A stretch of DNA of 57,349 nt from positions 1 to 57,349 of the forward strand of contig CAIZNN010000052.1 of NCBI GenBank assembly GCA_903934285.1, given 5' to 3'. A program made the position numbers and the translations under genes. Position 1 is the first letter of the stretch. The number at the start of each line of letters is the position of its first letter. The notes beneath the pieces are model-generated. The model worked only from the letters and a program-made list of their open reading frames with translations. It was not told where the DNA came from and did not search any database. The DNA comes from Akkermansiaceae bacterium (GTDB lineage Bacteria > Verrucomicrobiota > Verrucomicrobiia > Verrucomicrobiales > Akkermansiaceae). Shown here piece after piece: positions 1 to 7,650 of this stretch.

Positions 1-126
1 GGAGATTCGAGCGGGCGACACCGATAAATCACTAGATTTGTCGGCGTTGCGCAACAAAAAAAAACATTTCCGAAATATCTTTGAAAAGCAACCAACCGGG
101 GGAACCTGAATAGTAACAAAAATAAT
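1..126. other. Window-edge intergenic region
   Basis: No coding region is recognisable here. The stretch is AT-rich compared with the rest of the window, contains a run of nine A residues near position 60, and leads into the poly-G leader of the first PEP-CTERM cassette. Confidence 0.5.
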
Positions 127-189
127 TTGATTTTTCTCGACTCGGGGGGGGGGGGGGCTAAAAAGCGGTGTAACTCTATTGTAAACCGC
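121..189 (+). promoter_or_regulatory. Poly-G-containing leader of PEP-CTERM cassette 1
   Basis: A run of 14 G (144-157) sits about 32 bases before the ATG at 190. A -35-like TTGATT lies at 127-132 and an A/T-rich TAAAAA at 159-164, on either side of the G run. The same leader recurs before cassette 2 (1060-1129), also with 14 G. The present spacing of 26 bases is too long for a normal sigma-70 promoter; losing about nine G would give 17. A slippage-controlled promoter is therefore possible, but this is inference. Confidence 0.45.
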
Positions 190-813
190 ATGAAACATCC
201 CATCATCACCTCCATCGGGCTGGCCGTTCTGGCCAGCATTTCGCTCGTCACTCCGGCTTTGGCCACGCTGTCGCTGAATTATTCGGGATACTTTGATTCA
301 GATTCGCTATTGGACGGCAAGGCCTTCGCTAACAATACAGCCTTCTCCATGACCGCCCTGTTCGAAGAGGGGAGTCCTATCTCTGTGGTAACTGGGAGGG
401 GGGTGTTCAGCGCCACCTCATTTTCCTTCCTTATTGATAGCAATACCTACATCGGCTCGCCCGGTCTGGTCGTTGTAGTCCAATCTAGTGACTCGTCCCA
501 AGGGGTCAATGGGGTGGGATTAGTTGGTGCAAATTTCTCCTCCTTTGTGTCATCAGCGTTTACTAGAGTCACGCCGGCCTTTAACGGTGCTCAACCCACG
601 GCTACGGTGTTTTCTGGTTTCCAGGGGAACGGTTGGAGCGGTAGCCTTCATCTCGATCTCATCGGGGACACTGATGGCCTAGACATCAATAGTATTTCGG
701 GAGTCTCCACTGCCAGTCTAACCGCAGTCCCCGAGGTCACCTCGTCGTTCACCCTGCTCGGGCTGATCACCAGCGGCTTGCTGCTGCGTCGGCGCACGAA
801 GACCTTGCGTTGA
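190..813 (+). CDS. PEP-CTERM-like sorted secreted protein (cassette 1)
   Basis: This 207-residue protein is probably exported and retained at the cell surface. Residues 1-25 form a signal peptide (starts MKHPIITS, ends ALA). The C-terminus has a PEP-CTERM-like module: VPEV, a hydrophobic segment, then RRR. The ATG at 190 is chosen because the signal peptide begins there and matches the starts of the two following paralogues; an upstream in-frame TTG at 127 would translate through the poly-G run. The middle of the protein is low in charge and matches no family I recognise. Its first 25 and last 30 or so residues are nearly identical to those of the next two genes, while the core is unrelated. 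No Shine-Dalgarno sequence is visible. Confidence 0.75.
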   Translation: MKHPIITSIGLAVLASISLVTPALATLSLNYSGYFDSDSLLDGKAFANNTAFSMTALFEEGSPISVVTGRGVFSATSFSFLIDSNTYIGSPGLVVVVQSSDSSQGVNGVGLVGANFSSFVSSAFTRVTPAFNGAQPTATVFSGFQGNGWSGSLHLDLIGDTDGLDINSISGVSTASLTAVPEVTSSFTLLGLITSGLLLRRRTKTLR

Positions 814-836
814 TTTCCTGAATACTCTCTCACTTG

Positions 837-875
837 GCCGGATGGGGTTTGCTGCCTCATCCGGCTTTTTCTTCG
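837..875 (+). terminator. Rho-independent terminator after cassette 1
   Basis: An 8-bp perfect stem (GCCGGATG at 837-844 pairing with CATCCGGC at 858-865) is followed by TTTTTCTT. The same hairpin follows cassettes 2 and 3. Confidence 0.8.
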
Positions 876-899
876 CCGCGTTGACACCGCAAACCGGGC

Positions 900-1001
900 G
901 TGAATCCGGTTCTTCAAAATAGCAAGTGGCTCATCCAGCCCGAAGCCCTGCGCTCGATGGCGGCGGCATCCCGTTCGTTCCTTGATCGTGGCGCCGCTCA
1001 G
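900..1001 (+). pseudogene. 5' fragment of an S49-type peptidase gene (copy 1)
   Basis: From a GTG at 900 the frame reads VNPVLQNSKWLIQPEALRS and continues for about 34 codons until a run of 13 C (1002-1014) breaks the similarity. The same start recurs after cassettes 2 and 3; the longest copy reads on to LLSVEDGIGVV, which resembles the N-terminus of S49/SppA-type phage capsid peptidases from memory. A conserved TTGACA lies just upstream at 881-886. Confidence 0.5.
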
Positions 1002-1059
1002 CCCCCCCCCCCCCGGCTTCGTAAAGGTCTCTTGAAACGCTCGGGAAATTATTAGAACA

Positions 1060-1129
1060 AATAATTTGATTTTTCTCGACTCCGGGGGGGGGGGGGGCTA
1101 AAAACGCGCATTACTCTATTGTAAACCGC
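1060..1129 (+). promoter_or_regulatory. Poly-G-containing leader of PEP-CTERM cassette 2
   Basis: This near-exact copy of the cassette 1 leader has TTGATT at 1066-1071, 14 G at 1084-1097 and CTAAAAA after it. The ATG at 1130 follows in the same context as in cassette 1. No ribosome binding site is obvious. Confidence 0.45.
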
Positions 1130-2125
1130 ATGAAACATCCCATCATCACATCCCTCGGGCTGGCCGTTCTGGCCAGCGTTTCGCTCGTCACTCCGGCATC
1201 GGCCAAACCGGACACCACCACCACCGACTCGTTTGGCAGTGGCGAAAATGTCTTCACGATGGATTTCGTGACCGTCGGCAATCCTAACTACGTGAATGAC
1301 ACCACGGGTTACGGCGGAGTAGCCAACACGTACCGGATGGGCACCTACGAGGTGTCAGGAAGCGCGATGTACAGGGCAACTCAGGCCGGCAACCTCGGCA
1401 TCACACGCGACCTGAATTATAACAACATCGCCACGGGGATATCCTGGAACGAGGCGGCACGTTTTGTGAACTGGCTGAATACGTCAAGCGGCTCGGTGGC
1501 CGCCTATAAATTTGCTGTCCAGCCCGGACAAGAAGGCTACAACGTGGACGTCGGCATTGCCCTCTGGACCAGCGGTGAGGCCGGTTACAACGACCAAAAT
1601 CCCTTCCGCAACAGCAACGCGAAGTATTTCCTGCCCAGCGAAAACGAGTGGTACAAGGCGGCGTATTATGATCCGAACAAGCCAGGCGCTGCCGGGTATT
1701 GGGACTACGCGACCCGCACTGACACGGCCCCCACGCCGGTGAACGAAGGAACGGATGCGGGGACCGCAGTCTATAACCAGGTGCTCCCCGGAAACCAACC
1801 CGCCGACTACAACCGCGCGGGTGGTCTGAGCCCATACGGCACGATGGGTCAGGACGGCAATGCTTGGGAGTGGACGGAGTCGACGTGGGCGGGGCCCTAC
1901 GATACTAGTTACGGCCGCACGGTCCTTGGGGGCTGCTGGCTCAGCGATTCCTCATCCCTGATCAGTTCAAACCGCGGCCAGATCTCCCCGGAGGATGGAT
2001 ACACCACCACCGGCTTCCGTGTTGCCAGCCTCACAGCCGTCCCCGAGGTCACCTCGTCGTTCACGATGCTCGGGCTGATCTCCAGCGGCTTGCTGCTGCG
2101 TCGGCGCACGAAGACCTTGCGTTGA
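1130..2125 (+). CDS. SUMF1/FGE-domain protein with PEP-CTERM-like tail (cassette 2)
   Basis: This 331-residue exported protein has a signal peptide (residues 1-25), a central formylglycine-generating-enzyme-like (SUMF1, C-type-lectin-related) fold and a C-terminal VPEV/hydrophobic/RRR sorting tail. Family landmarks are YRMGTYEV, SWNEAARFVNWLN, LPSENEWYKAAYYDP, DGNAWEWTES, LGGCW and GFRVAS near the C-terminal end of the domain. Members of this fold range from sulfatase-maturing enzymes to binding proteins; I see no nearby sulfatase or substrate. The gene lies between the poly-G leader and a terminator that it shares with its neighbours, and is probably transcribed alone. Confidence 0.82.
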   Translation: MKHPIITSLGLAVLASVSLVTPASAKPDTTTTDSFGSGENVFTMDFVTVGNPNYVNDTTGYGGVANTYRMGTYEVSGSAMYRATQAGNLGITRDLNYNNIATGISWNEAARFVNWLNTSSGSVAAYKFAVQPGQEGYNVDVGIALWTSGEAGYNDQNPFRNSNAKYFLPSENEWYKAAYYDPNKPGAAGYWDYATRTDTAPTPVNEGTDAGTAVYNQVLPGNQPADYNRAGGLSPYGTMGQDGNAWEWTESTWAGPYDTSYGRTVLGGCWLSDSSSLISSNRGQISPEDGYTTTGFRVASLTAVPEVTSSFTMLGLISSGLLLRRRTKTLR

Positions 2126-2148
2126 TTGCCTGATTACGCTCTCAATTT

Positions 2149-2185
2149 GCCGGATGGGGTTTACTGCCGCATCCGGCTTTTTCTT
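2149..2185 (+). terminator. Rho-independent terminator after cassette 2
   Basis: Stem GCCGGATG (2149-2156) and CATCCGGC (2170-2177) are followed by TTTTTCTTT. It is the same structure as after cassettes 1 and 3. Confidence 0.8.
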
Positions 2186-2212
2186 TGCCAGCGTTGACAC
2201 CGCCGCCCGGGC

Positions 2213-2293
2213 GTGAATCCGGTTCTTCAAAATAGCGAGTGGCTCATCCAGCCCGAGGCCCTGCGCGCGATGGCGGCGGCATCCCTCCAGTAG
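2213..2293 (+). pseudogene. 5' fragment of an S49-type peptidase gene (copy 2)
   Basis: From GTG 2213 the frame reads VNPVLQNSEWLIQPEALRA and stops at a TAG after LQ. It is the shortest of the three copies that trail the PEP-CTERM cassettes and cannot encode a functional protein. Confidence 0.5.
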
Positions 2294-2370
2294 ATCCAAC
2301 ATTCAAGGCCGCCCTGGACGCGGACCCCATCCCTCTATTTGTGTAGTTCACACGCGAGGCTTACAAATCG

Positions 2371-2440
2371 TGTAGGCCAATGCCTACAAAGCCGCCGTTT
2401 TGTAGGCCTTTGCTTACAGAAAAATCAGCATAGGCCTACA
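2371..2440. repeat. Cluster of TGTAGGC inverted repeats before cassette 3
   Basis: A perfect hairpin TGTAGGC-CAAT-GCCTACA occupies 2371-2388, an imperfect copy (TGTAGGC-CTTT-GCTTACA) 2401-2418, and a third related element TAGGCCTA begins at 2431. This cluster replaces the poly-G leader in front of the third cassette, about 100 bases upstream of its ATG. It could be a set of operator sites for a dimeric regulator or a small repeat family; the sequence does not decide. Confidence 0.55.
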
Positions 2441-2538
2441 AACAATTCATTGGACGGATTTTTCTGTTCGTCTAAAAGTTATTTCGTGTCCGGCGCATGG
2501 GAACCCATGCGCTGATCTAACATTAAATTCCAAGCATC

Positions 2539-3468
2539 ATGAAACATTCTATCATCACATCCCTCGGGCTGGCCGGCTTGGCCAGCGTTTCGCTCGTCAC
2601 CCCGGCTTTGGCCTCGCTCAGCATCGACTACGTCACTGTCGGCGACGTCGGCAAGGCGGCGGATACAAACGGCTACGGCAAAGTGGATTATGCCTACAAC
2701 ATCGGCAAATACGAGGTGACCAACGCCCAGTATGTGAACTTCCTCAATGCCACGGCCCAAACTGACAGCTACTCGCTCTACAATACGGAGATGTCCAGCT
2801 ACGGCATCACTCGAGCAAACTCATCCGGCAGCTACACCTACAGCGCGACATCCGGCTTCGAGAACAAGCCGGTGGTTTATGTGTCATGGTTCGATGCAGC
2901 GCGCTTCAGCAACTGGCTGGGCAATGGTCAAGGCAGCGGCGGCACCGAAACCGGGGCTTACACGCTCACCGGGGGCCAGACCACTGGCATTGTCATGGTG
3001 AACGCCGGAGCCAAGGTTTACATTCCCAGCGAGAACGAGTGGTACAAGGCGGCATATTACAACGGCACCACCTCGGCCTACTCGCTCTATCCCAACGGCC
3101 AGAACACGATCACCACCGCGGATGCTAATTACAGCAGGTCCGCATCAACTAACGTCGGCTTTTACAGCGGCGACCCGAGTTCCTACGGCACCTTCGACCA
3201 AGGCGGCAACGTTTGGGAATGGAACGACGCTGTGCGCGCCGGCGGGAGGCGCGGGAGGCGTGGGGGCTCCTGGGAAGGCGGCAATTCCGACTTCCTGGCC
3301 TCCTCGTACCGCGACGCAAACACCCCGCAGACCGAGTTCGAGTACATGGGCTTCCGCGTTGCCAGCAGCGAACTCGCTGCGGTCCCTGAGGTCACCTCGT
3401 CCTTCACCCTGCTCGGGCTGATCACCAGCGGCTTGCTGCTGCGTCGGCGCACGAAGACCTTGCGTTGA
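2539..3468 (+). CDS. SUMF1/FGE-domain protein with PEP-CTERM-like tail (cassette 3)
   Basis: This 309-residue exported protein is a paralogue of the gene at 1130-2125. It has the MKHSIITS signal peptide (1-25), then SUMF1/FGE landmarks (YNIGKYEVTNAQYVNFLN, SWFDAARFSNWLG, IPSENEWYKAAYYNG, GGNVWEWND, RGGSWEGG, MGFRVAS) and the VPEV/hydrophobic/RRR tail. The region just before GGSW is a run of Arg and Gly codons built from short GGGAGGCG repeats. Unlike cassettes 1 and 2 it has no poly-G leader; the palindrome cluster at 2371-2440 lies upstream instead. The function is probably extracellular, with the ligand or substrate unknown. Confidence 0.82.
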   Translation: MKHSIITSLGLAGLASVSLVTPALASLSIDYVTVGDVGKAADTNGYGKVDYAYNIGKYEVTNAQYVNFLNATAQTDSYSLYNTEMSSYGITRANSSGSYTYSATSGFENKPVVYVSWFDAARFSNWLGNGQGSGGTETGAYTLTGGQTTGIVMVNAGAKVYIPSENEWYKAAYYNGTTSAYSLYPNGQNTITTADANYSRSASTNVGFYSGDPSSYGTFDQGGNVWEWNDAVRAGGRRGRRGGSWEGGNSDFLASSYRDANTPQTEFEYMGFRVASSELAAVPEVTSSFTLLGLITSGLLLRRRTKTLR

Positions 3469-3491
3469 TTGCCTGAAAAATCTCTCAATTT

Positions 3492-3525
3492 GCCGGATGG
3501 GGTTTGCTGCCACATCCGGCTTTTT
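3492..3525 (+). terminator. Rho-independent terminator after cassette 3
   Basis: Stem GCCGGATG (3492-3499) and CATCCGGC (3513-3520) are followed by TTTTT. It is identical in design to the terminators of cassettes 1 and 2. Confidence 0.8.
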
Positions 3526-3556
3526 CGTGTCCAACCGTTGACACCGCCTCCGGTGC

Positions 3557-3748
3557 GTGAATCCGGTGTTCCTGCAAAATCTTGATTGGCTGATCCAGCC
3601 CGAGGCCCTGCGCTCGATGGCCGCTGCCTCCCGTTCGTTCCTTGACCGTGGCACCGCTCTGCCACAGCCCGGCCAGTCCAGCCCGCTCCTGAGCGTTGAG
3701 GATGGCATCGGCGTGGTTAGGGATCAAGCGCATACCAATCTACCATGA
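3557..3748 (+). pseudogene. 5' fragment of an S49-type peptidase gene (copy 3, longest)
   Basis: From GTG 3557 the frame reads MNPVFLQNLDWLIQPEALRS, then a stretch ending LLSVEDGIGVV, before diverging into unrelated codons and stopping at 3748. The N-terminal pattern resembles S49/SppA-like phage capsid peptidases, which normally exceed 250 residues, so this is a truncated remnant. Copies 1 and 2 are shorter versions, suggesting that the S49 gene start was the original downstream neighbour and was carried along in tandem duplication. Confidence 0.5.
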
Positions 3749-4136
3749 GTTCCATCTGCCTTTGCGCCTTTGCGCCTTTGCGCGAGGCAATCTTTACACC
3801 CCGGCACCTTTGACAGCTCAAGACCATGCTTCCAATCCATTCAATCCCAATTAACCTAGAAAGAAAAATAGGAACCCAGATTACACGGATAATGAAAGAG
3901 TTATGAATTATTTGGCAGACCCCTTTAGGGTGAGCCGAGGAGTAGATAGAGAGTCTTCTTTTCCGTGTATTCCTCTTCAATCCGTGAACCGGAGCGAAGC
4001 GGAGATAGGCCGCCTGACTCAATTTCAATCTTGCGGCCAAATCTGTGGTTACCCCCCCCTCTGCAACCCTTTCCATTTTCCTTTTTAGCACCAGAACCCG
4101 CGCTGCGCTGAGTGTGGAACTGGGAGCAACTTATGT
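3749..4136. other. Non-coding stretch with decayed short repeats
   Basis: I see no gene here. Positions 3753-3785 contain three repeats of TTTGCGCC, a low-complexity word common in planctomycete and verrucomicrobial intergenic DNA. Around 3873-3891 and 3962-3985 are pieces of the equally common ATTACACGGAT / ATCCGTGAA type repeat. Confidence 0.4.
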
Positions 4137-4140
4137 TTGG

Positions 4141-4184
4141 AGGCTCCGGGCAGGATGCCCGGGCCACGTGGCGCGGGCATCCTG
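4141..4184. repeat. REP-like palindrome (GGGCAGGATGCCC type)
   Basis: CCGGGCAGGATGCCCGG at 4146-4162 is followed by a partial inverse GCGCGGGCATCCTG at 4171-4184. A related double palindrome occurs at 32375-32420. Such units give spurious GQDARAT-type translations. Confidence 0.6.
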
Positions 4185-4200
4185 AGCTGTCTCCGCCCTC

Positions 4201-4332
4201 AATGTAATCCCGTTCGTCGATCCCACCATCGGCGTTGTCGTGTTCGCCGCTGCCTCGATCCTCAAGGACGCCGTGAACCGCATCGGCGATTTATTGGACG
4301 ACGGCAAGCCAAACCAGCGTTTCAAGGGCTGA
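4201..4332 (+). pseudogene. C-terminal fragment of an unidentified gene
   Basis: The frame ending at TGA 4330-4332 reads NVIPFVDPTIGVVVFAAAS, then a Leu-Lys-Asp-Ala segment ending in DDGKPNQRFKG. The codon choice and amphipathic pattern look like a real protein end, and a strong terminator hairpin follows directly (4357-4396). No start codon lies upstream because the REP-like repeat at 4141-4184 abuts it. I do not recognise the family; a prophage-associated membrane protein is possible. Confidence 0.4.
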
Positions 4333-4356
4333 GCGGACACCATTTTGGTCCATAAC

Positions 4357-4396
4357 AAATCCGGGGTGTGGAACTTGTTTTCCAGCCCCGGATTTT
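4357..4396 (+). terminator. Terminator hairpin after gene fragment
   Basis: AAATCCGGGG (4357-4366) pairs perfectly with CCCCGGATTT (4386-4395), closing a 19-base loop and ending in TTTT. The A run on the left arm would let it work on both strands. Confidence 0.65.
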
Positions 4397-4510
4397 GCGT
4401 TTGGTGCCGCGTGTGGGCACGTGCCGGGCGCACAAGGTATGGCAATATGGCCGGCCGTCGCATGCGCCATCCGCGTCTAACATTCGCCATTGGCGCGCGG
4501 ATTGAACGGG

Positions 4511-5483
4511 TCACTTCCAGTCCGCTTCCGGCAGTGTCACCGTTCGGGTCAGGCGGTTGTAGGTGAAGGTGTTCTCCCGCTGGCCTGGCTTGGGCAGGAT
4601 GCCGAACCACTCGTCCGCCTGATCCTCGGTAGCGAGTTCCCGATAGTGCTTAAAGATGATCGCCGCTGAGTTGCCGACCTCCAGCGCCACCTGGTCGGCG
4701 CTCTTGACCTTGGCGATGCGGTAGCTGATGAACGAATGGCGCAGCACATTCTGCGGCCAATCAATCCCGAGGGCCTTGACCAGGGCGGTCACCTCGCGGT
4801 GGAGGCCGGCGGTTCTGACCACCTTCCCCTGACGGACCAGGGGCTCGATCCACACCATCAGGTTGTCGGAAATCGGAATGATCCGCCGGGACGCTGTCTT
4901 CGCCTGACCTGCCCGCAGTTCGATATGCCTGCGGTCCAAGTCCACAGCCGACCAATCGAGCCGGTTGAGTTCGGCCATGCGGATGCCCGAGAACGCCCCG
5001 ATGGCGAGGATGGGAACCAGATGGGGTGGGGCGGCGTGCAGAATTTTCGTCATCTCCGCCGGGGTGAACACCTCCACATCGTCGTTCTTGGGCATAGTCC
5101 TCGACCGCGGCGACGAGAGGAACGCCGGTCCCACCCAATTTGTCGCGGGCGGCGAGGAAACTCTCCCGCTCATGGGGCTTGAGGTCGGTCATCTGCTGCA
5201 TTCCGTTCTGGATTCGCTGCGCCACGAGCAGGGCCTCCTTTTTCGCGGCGGCAAGGTCACCGAAGAACTGGCGCAACCGCTTGCCTTCCCGATGGTAGCT
5301 GAGCACGAAGCGGATTCGACCGGCCGACGCGCACCGATAGACCGGGACGGATACGGAGCCGAAGTGGGCCACCGCCACGGGTTTGCCTTTGGAGCCGCGT
5401 TTGGCCTTGGGCCGGGGGGCTGGAAGGGTGGTGGAAAGCGCGGTCTCCTGAGTTGTCGCCAATTTGTCGCCAGTGGGGTTCAT
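4511..5483 (-). pseudogene. Tyrosine site-specific recombinase (integrase), frameshifted and internally deleted
   Basis: The likely start is ATG 5483 (MNPTGDKLATTQ); the frame upstream of it merely reads through the tRNA gene. The N-terminal arm-type part runs to LVAAVEDYAQE, where the frame breaks near 5095. A second frame continues with DDVEVFTPAEMTKIL and the catalytic domain: Arg in SGIRMAEL, the LRHSFISYR box and the putative nucleophile Tyr in FKHYREL. The piece normally lying between (the SAM-like core-binding domain, roughly 100 residues) appears to be missing, so a deletion accompanies the frameshift. Its position beside the 3' end of a tRNA gene is typical of integrases of genomic islands. 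It is almost certainly inactive. Confidence 0.8.
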
Positions 5484-5557
5484 GGCGGTGGTAGAGGCGT
5501 CAACTCTGGCGCCTTTTTCGGTCCTTAAACCATTGGTTTTGAATGGTTTGTCCAAGG

Positions 5558-5630
<73 letters not shown>

Positions 5631-5727
5631 CATAAGGATTGGAGAGCATCTTCTTGCCGAATGCATACCCAAAGTGCATCCCGCAGTCGCCACAGCAACC
5701 CAGGTCATGCCACAGACGGCGCAATTC

Positions 5728-5960
5728 AGCAAATCCAAGGTCTCGTGTCTTTTTCGTCATCGGGGCGGCAATTACTACGCCGGTGCCACGGTGGCCGGCA
5801 AGATTATTCGCCGCTGGCTTGCAACCGGCGACTCCCCCCCGCCAAGAACCGGCCCGACCCCGCGCTCAAGCCGACAGCCCGCCACTACTATCGGCAAATC
5901 GCCACGTCACTGCCCAAAGTGGCGACCACCCTCACCGACTGCGGGACGAAGCTGTCCGAT
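5728..5960 (+). pseudogene. Decayed integrase N-terminal fragment
   Basis: One frame (5728-5832) reads SKVSCLFRHRGGNYYAG followed by AGKIIRRWLATGD, resembling the N-terminal arm-type DNA-binding part of tyrosine recombinases. The next frame (about 5840-5905) reads NRPDPALKPTARHYYRQI, resembling the start of the core-binding domain. The two pieces are out of frame and no catalytic domain follows. Confidence 0.4.
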
Positions 5961-5996
5961 TGCCAATTGCTCTTGCGGGCATTGGCCAGCTTTGCC

Positions 5997-6268
5997 CGGA
6001 TGAGCGCAATGCCGAAAAGCACGCGGCCTTTCAAGCGATGGATCTTCATTACGATCACCTGCTGCCACACGCACGGGGCGGCACGAATGATTTCGGAAAC
6101 ATGCTTGTCACCTGCGCCCCCTGCAACTGTGGCCGCGATAAGCTCACTCTCGAAGAAGTCGGCCTATCCAAACCCCGCTTGCTCGACCCTGCTCGTTCGA
6201 CATGGGACGGCCTGGAGCGCTTTCAGAAAGAGCCTGAGGCAACCGGTCCAAGGCGTGCCAAGTGGTAG
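5997..6268 (+). pseudogene. HNH endonuclease C-terminal fragment
   Basis: The frame contains MDLHYDHLLPHARGGTND, then NMLVTCAPCN, the His-Asn-His-type core of HNH nucleases, followed by KLTLEEVGLSKPR. Upstream codons in the same frame are not protein-like, so the N-terminus is lost. It probably belonged to the same island as the integrase remnants. Confidence 0.5.
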
Positions 6269-6334
6269 TCGGCGGGATGGAAAACGCGCTTGCACTCAGG
6301 CATTACCGGCGATAGCTTCGACCCAGCCACCGAC

Positions 6335-6562
6335 ATGACCGACACCGAAAAGAGAATCGAGCATCTGGAGCAACAAATTCCCAGCCTCTCCGCAATAGCG
6401 GTTGGCAAGGCTTATCGGCAGGCACTTGCCGCCGGACAAAGGGTGCTGGTGAGCGGCAACGATGGAATTTATGAGATCGGCCCTAACGGAACCAAAAAAT
6501 TTGTCAAGGCTGCGGGACGGCGCTTGAGCGTGCCAGTGGGTACCCGCGTGCGGATTCCCTGA
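6335..6562 (+). CDS. Small protein upstream of zeta-type toxin, probable antitoxin
   Basis: This 75-residue protein starts at ATG 6335 (MTDTEKRIEHLEQQ), chosen over an in-frame ATG at 6290 because the helical coiled-coil-like N-terminus starts there. It has an N-terminal helix and a short C-terminal part with VSGNDGIYEIGPNG and KKFVKAAGRR. It ends two bases before the zeta-type toxin ORF, an operon arrangement typical of small antitoxin or partner genes. Its own family is not one I can name. It looks intact although the toxin is broken. Confidence 0.55.
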   Translation: MTDTEKRIEHLEQQIPSLSAIAVGKAYRQALAAGQRVLVSGNDGIYEIGPNGTKKFVKAAGRRLSVPVGTRVRIP

Positions 6563-6564
6563 CC

Positions 6565-7311
6565 ATGAGTGTGCCCCGCCTGCGCATGTTCGCCGGTCCC
6601 AACGGTTCCGGCAAGAGTACGATCAAGAGTGTGCTGCAGCCTGAGTTGCTCGGTGTTTACATCAACCCGGATGAGATCGAGGCGGACATCCGCCAGCGCG
6701 GATGCCTCGATGTGCGGGCGTTCGGCGAGGAAACCTTGCCCGAGGAAATTCTGCCGTTCTTTGCCAAATCCACCCTGCTGTGCAAAGCGGGGATGAGCGA
6801 AGAGGCGCGGCGCCTGCGTTTCGGCGACGGCAAGCTCAGCTTCTCCGAAGTATCCATCAACGCCTACTTCGCTTCGGTGGCGGCCGACTTCCTGCGGCAG
6901 AAGCTGCTGGAGAGCAGCGTCTCGTTTTCATTTGAGACCGTAATGTCGTCGCCGGACAAGGTAGCGCTGCTGGAGAAGGCGCAGCGGTTCGGGTACCGGA
7001 CCTAGCTCTACTTCATCGCCACTGACGACCCGGCGATCAATGTCGCCCGCGTGAAGAGCCGCGTGCATCTGGGCGGACACGATGTGCCGGAGGACAAGAT
7101 CGTCAGCCGATACACCAGATCGCTGGACCTGCTGCTGGAGGCCATTCGCCACACCAACCGCGCCTAAGTCTTCGACAACTCCCGCGATGGATCGGATCAC
7201 CTGTGGGTTGCCGAGATCACCGAGGGCACCGATCTGGAAATGAAATGTGACCCGATGCCCGCATGGTTCCAGCATGCGGTGTGGGACAAAATCCAAGCAC
7301 CTGGCATCTGA
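6565..7311 (+). pseudogene. Zeta-toxin-type P-loop kinase with two in-frame stop codons
   Basis: The reading frame would encode 248 residues. It begins with a Walker A (FAGPNGSGKST) and contains the zeta-type pattern NPDEIEADIRQRG, then SVSFSFETVMSS, and DNSRDGSDHLWVAEI near the end. A TAG at 7003-7005 and a TAA at 7165-7167 interrupt it; both fall where relatives have Tyr (before LYFIATDD and before VFDNS), and both are one base from a Tyr codon. The frame is otherwise undamaged, so loss of function looks recent. Zeta toxins phosphorylate UDP-N-acetylglucosamine in known cases. The 146-residue product up to the first stop keeps only the P-loop half. Confidence 0.8.
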
Positions 7312-7613
7312 CAGCTGCCCGCAAGGAATCACTCCATGTTAGGCCGGCACTACGCATTGCCCCCGACCGGCGCAGCGAGAGCTCCGCGCAGGTGCCTAAC
7401 AGCAATCAAGGGGACGCCTATCCAGTGATCCAACACGGGAATTGCTTGCCACACTTCCTGTCACTCCCGACCCCGAAAGCGCCCTGTTCCGGGGTGTTCC
7501 CGCCCCGTCTCACGGTCCGTTTTCTCATCCTGTAACCGACTCATTTGGAACACATTGAGACACCACCCCTGGCCGTTGGCGGGGCGATCGCGGGTTCGGT
7601 GTCCAAGCCGGGC
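7312..7613. other. Intergenic region after the decayed island
   Basis: No gene is recognisable. Short GC-rich inverted repeats occur (for example CCCCG/CGGGG around 7472-7495), without a convincing terminator. Confidence 0.4.
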
Positions 7614-7642
7614 TTGTCAGCCGCGGTTTGGCCCGCTAGACT
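7614..7642 (+). promoter_or_regulatory. Promoter of squalene/phytoene synthase gene, near-leaderless
   Basis: TTGTCA (7614-7619), a 17-base spacer and TAGACT (7637-7642) end only eight bases before the GTG start at 7651. Transcription would begin at or next to the start codon. Confidence 0.55.
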
Positions 7643-7650
7643 CCATCCCC

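Noticed and set aside
1130-3468. Diversity-generating retroelement targets in the SUMF1-like proteins
   Set aside because: The fold is one used by such systems, but I see no reverse transcriptase, template repeat or adenine-biased variable region anywhere in the window.
3717-4167. Minus-strand ORFs between the cassettes and the REP-like repeat
   Set aside because: They consist of repeats and low-complexity sequence with no family similarity and no start context.
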